NCBI GenBank assembly: GCA_028711925.1
Contig: JAQTRH010000069.1
Coordinates: 1 to 5,487, forward strand
DNA from: Candidatus Nanoarchaeia archaeon
Lineage (GTDB): Archaea > Nanobdellota > Nanobdellia > Woesearchaeales > CG1-02-33-12
Length of the DNA: 5,487 nucleotides
Direction of reading: 5' to 3'
Shown one piece after another: positions 5,236-5,487 of the stretch. The first letter of the stretch is position 1. Every line of letters starts with the position of its first letter. The translations under genes were made by a program, and so were the position numbers. The notes beneath the pieces are model-generated. The model did not search any database and was not told the origin of the DNA. It saw only the letters and a program-made list of their open reading frames with translations.

Positions 5236-5487
5236 TTATTCTAATTCATTCAGAGGGCTTTCACAGCCGTTTTCAATGCAGCTTTTAATGTAGTTTTCTA
5301 TTTCAGGGGCCATTGAAGATGAAAATCCAACCCAGTTTTTCTCGCCGATGAAGGTTGTTGGAACTCCTCTTGCCTGTATTCCATAAAGATTAGCTACTTC
5401 CTGGAATAATGCTGCGTTTTCTTTGTTGCTCCATGTTTCAAATGACTTTATCTCAATTTCAGGATATTTATCTGCACACTCATTCAT
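5236..5487 (-). CDS. Thioredoxin-fold (DsbA/glutaredoxin-like) protein, C-terminal part (5' end beyond window)
   Basis: The last 83 residues are visible, and the frame is open to the right edge. The leading Met (M1 of the visible part) is probably internal, since a redox N-terminus with CxxC is expected before MNECADKYPEIEIKSFE. Visible thioredoxin-fold elements are the strand IEIKSFE (11-17), the helix NKENAALFQEVANLYG (21-36), the cis-proline loop GVPTTFIG (41-48) and the strand NWVGF (51-55) before the last helix. Two cysteines near the end, C70 and C75 in KSCIENGC, recall archaeal thioredoxin domains that precede VKOR- or CcdA-type membrane segments, but here the protein stops nine residues later with no membrane helix. 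The likely role is thiol-disulfide exchange. Whether it acts outside the cell depends on an unseen signal peptide; the cis-Pro motif supports the fold, and the catalytic cysteines cannot be checked. Confidence 0.8.
   Translation of the reverse strand: MNECADKYPEIEIKSFETWSNKENAALFQEVANLYGIQARGVPTTFIGEKNWVGFSSSMAPEIENYIKSCIENGCESPLNELE

Noticed and set aside
1..5487. CRISPR array, tRNA/rRNA gene, insertion sequence or defence system
   Set aside because: No spaced direct repeats, cloverleaf-like stretch, transposase motif or nuclease/toxin pair was seen by reading both strands. The genes are ordinary chromosomal ones apart from the unidentified proteins.

Overview
The window is AT-rich archaeal chromosome. 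The evidence is an archaeal/eukaryal-type initiation factor aIF5B, an archaeal-type Trm1 tRNA dimethyltransferase, an archaeal single winged-helix regulator, and TATA-like boxes placed about 25-29 nt upstream of start codons instead of bacterial promoters. The lysine/isoleucine-rich proteins, tight gene packing and a small secreted protein of a type I associate with Woesearchaeota/Pacearchaeota suggest a DPANN-group archaeon. That lineage assignment is inference; no rRNA is present to test it.

Left half (1-2491, all on the minus strand): aIF5B, then a 155-residue protein I cannot identify, then the first 67 residues of a NIP7-like (pre-PUA) ribosome-biogenesis protein that runs off the left edge. 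The three genes are close (40 nt and 21 nt apart) and look like one translation/ribosome cluster, although both downstream genes also have their own TATA-like box.

Centre (2492-3703): a 75-bp divergent promoter separates aIF5B from Trm1 on the plus strand. It contains a perfect 9-bp inverted repeat made of the two mirrored BRE/TATA regions, so initiation factor and tRNA-modification gene appear to share one compact symmetric promoter.

Right half (3704-5487): Trm1 converges, with no spacer, on a minus-strand pair made of a seven-helix membrane protein and a winged-helix regulator joined by an ATGA overlap. This pair is divergent from a small secreted protein that has a full Shine-Dalgarno site, and the 128-bp gap between them holds an imperfect inverted repeat. 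The secreted gene ends in a hairpin plus T-rich terminator facing a 5'-truncated thioredoxin-fold gene at the right edge. No RNA gene, insertion sequence, CRISPR array or phage feature was seen. The best leads are the symmetric divergent promoter, the membrane protein/regulator/secreted protein locus and the unidentified 155-residue protein.
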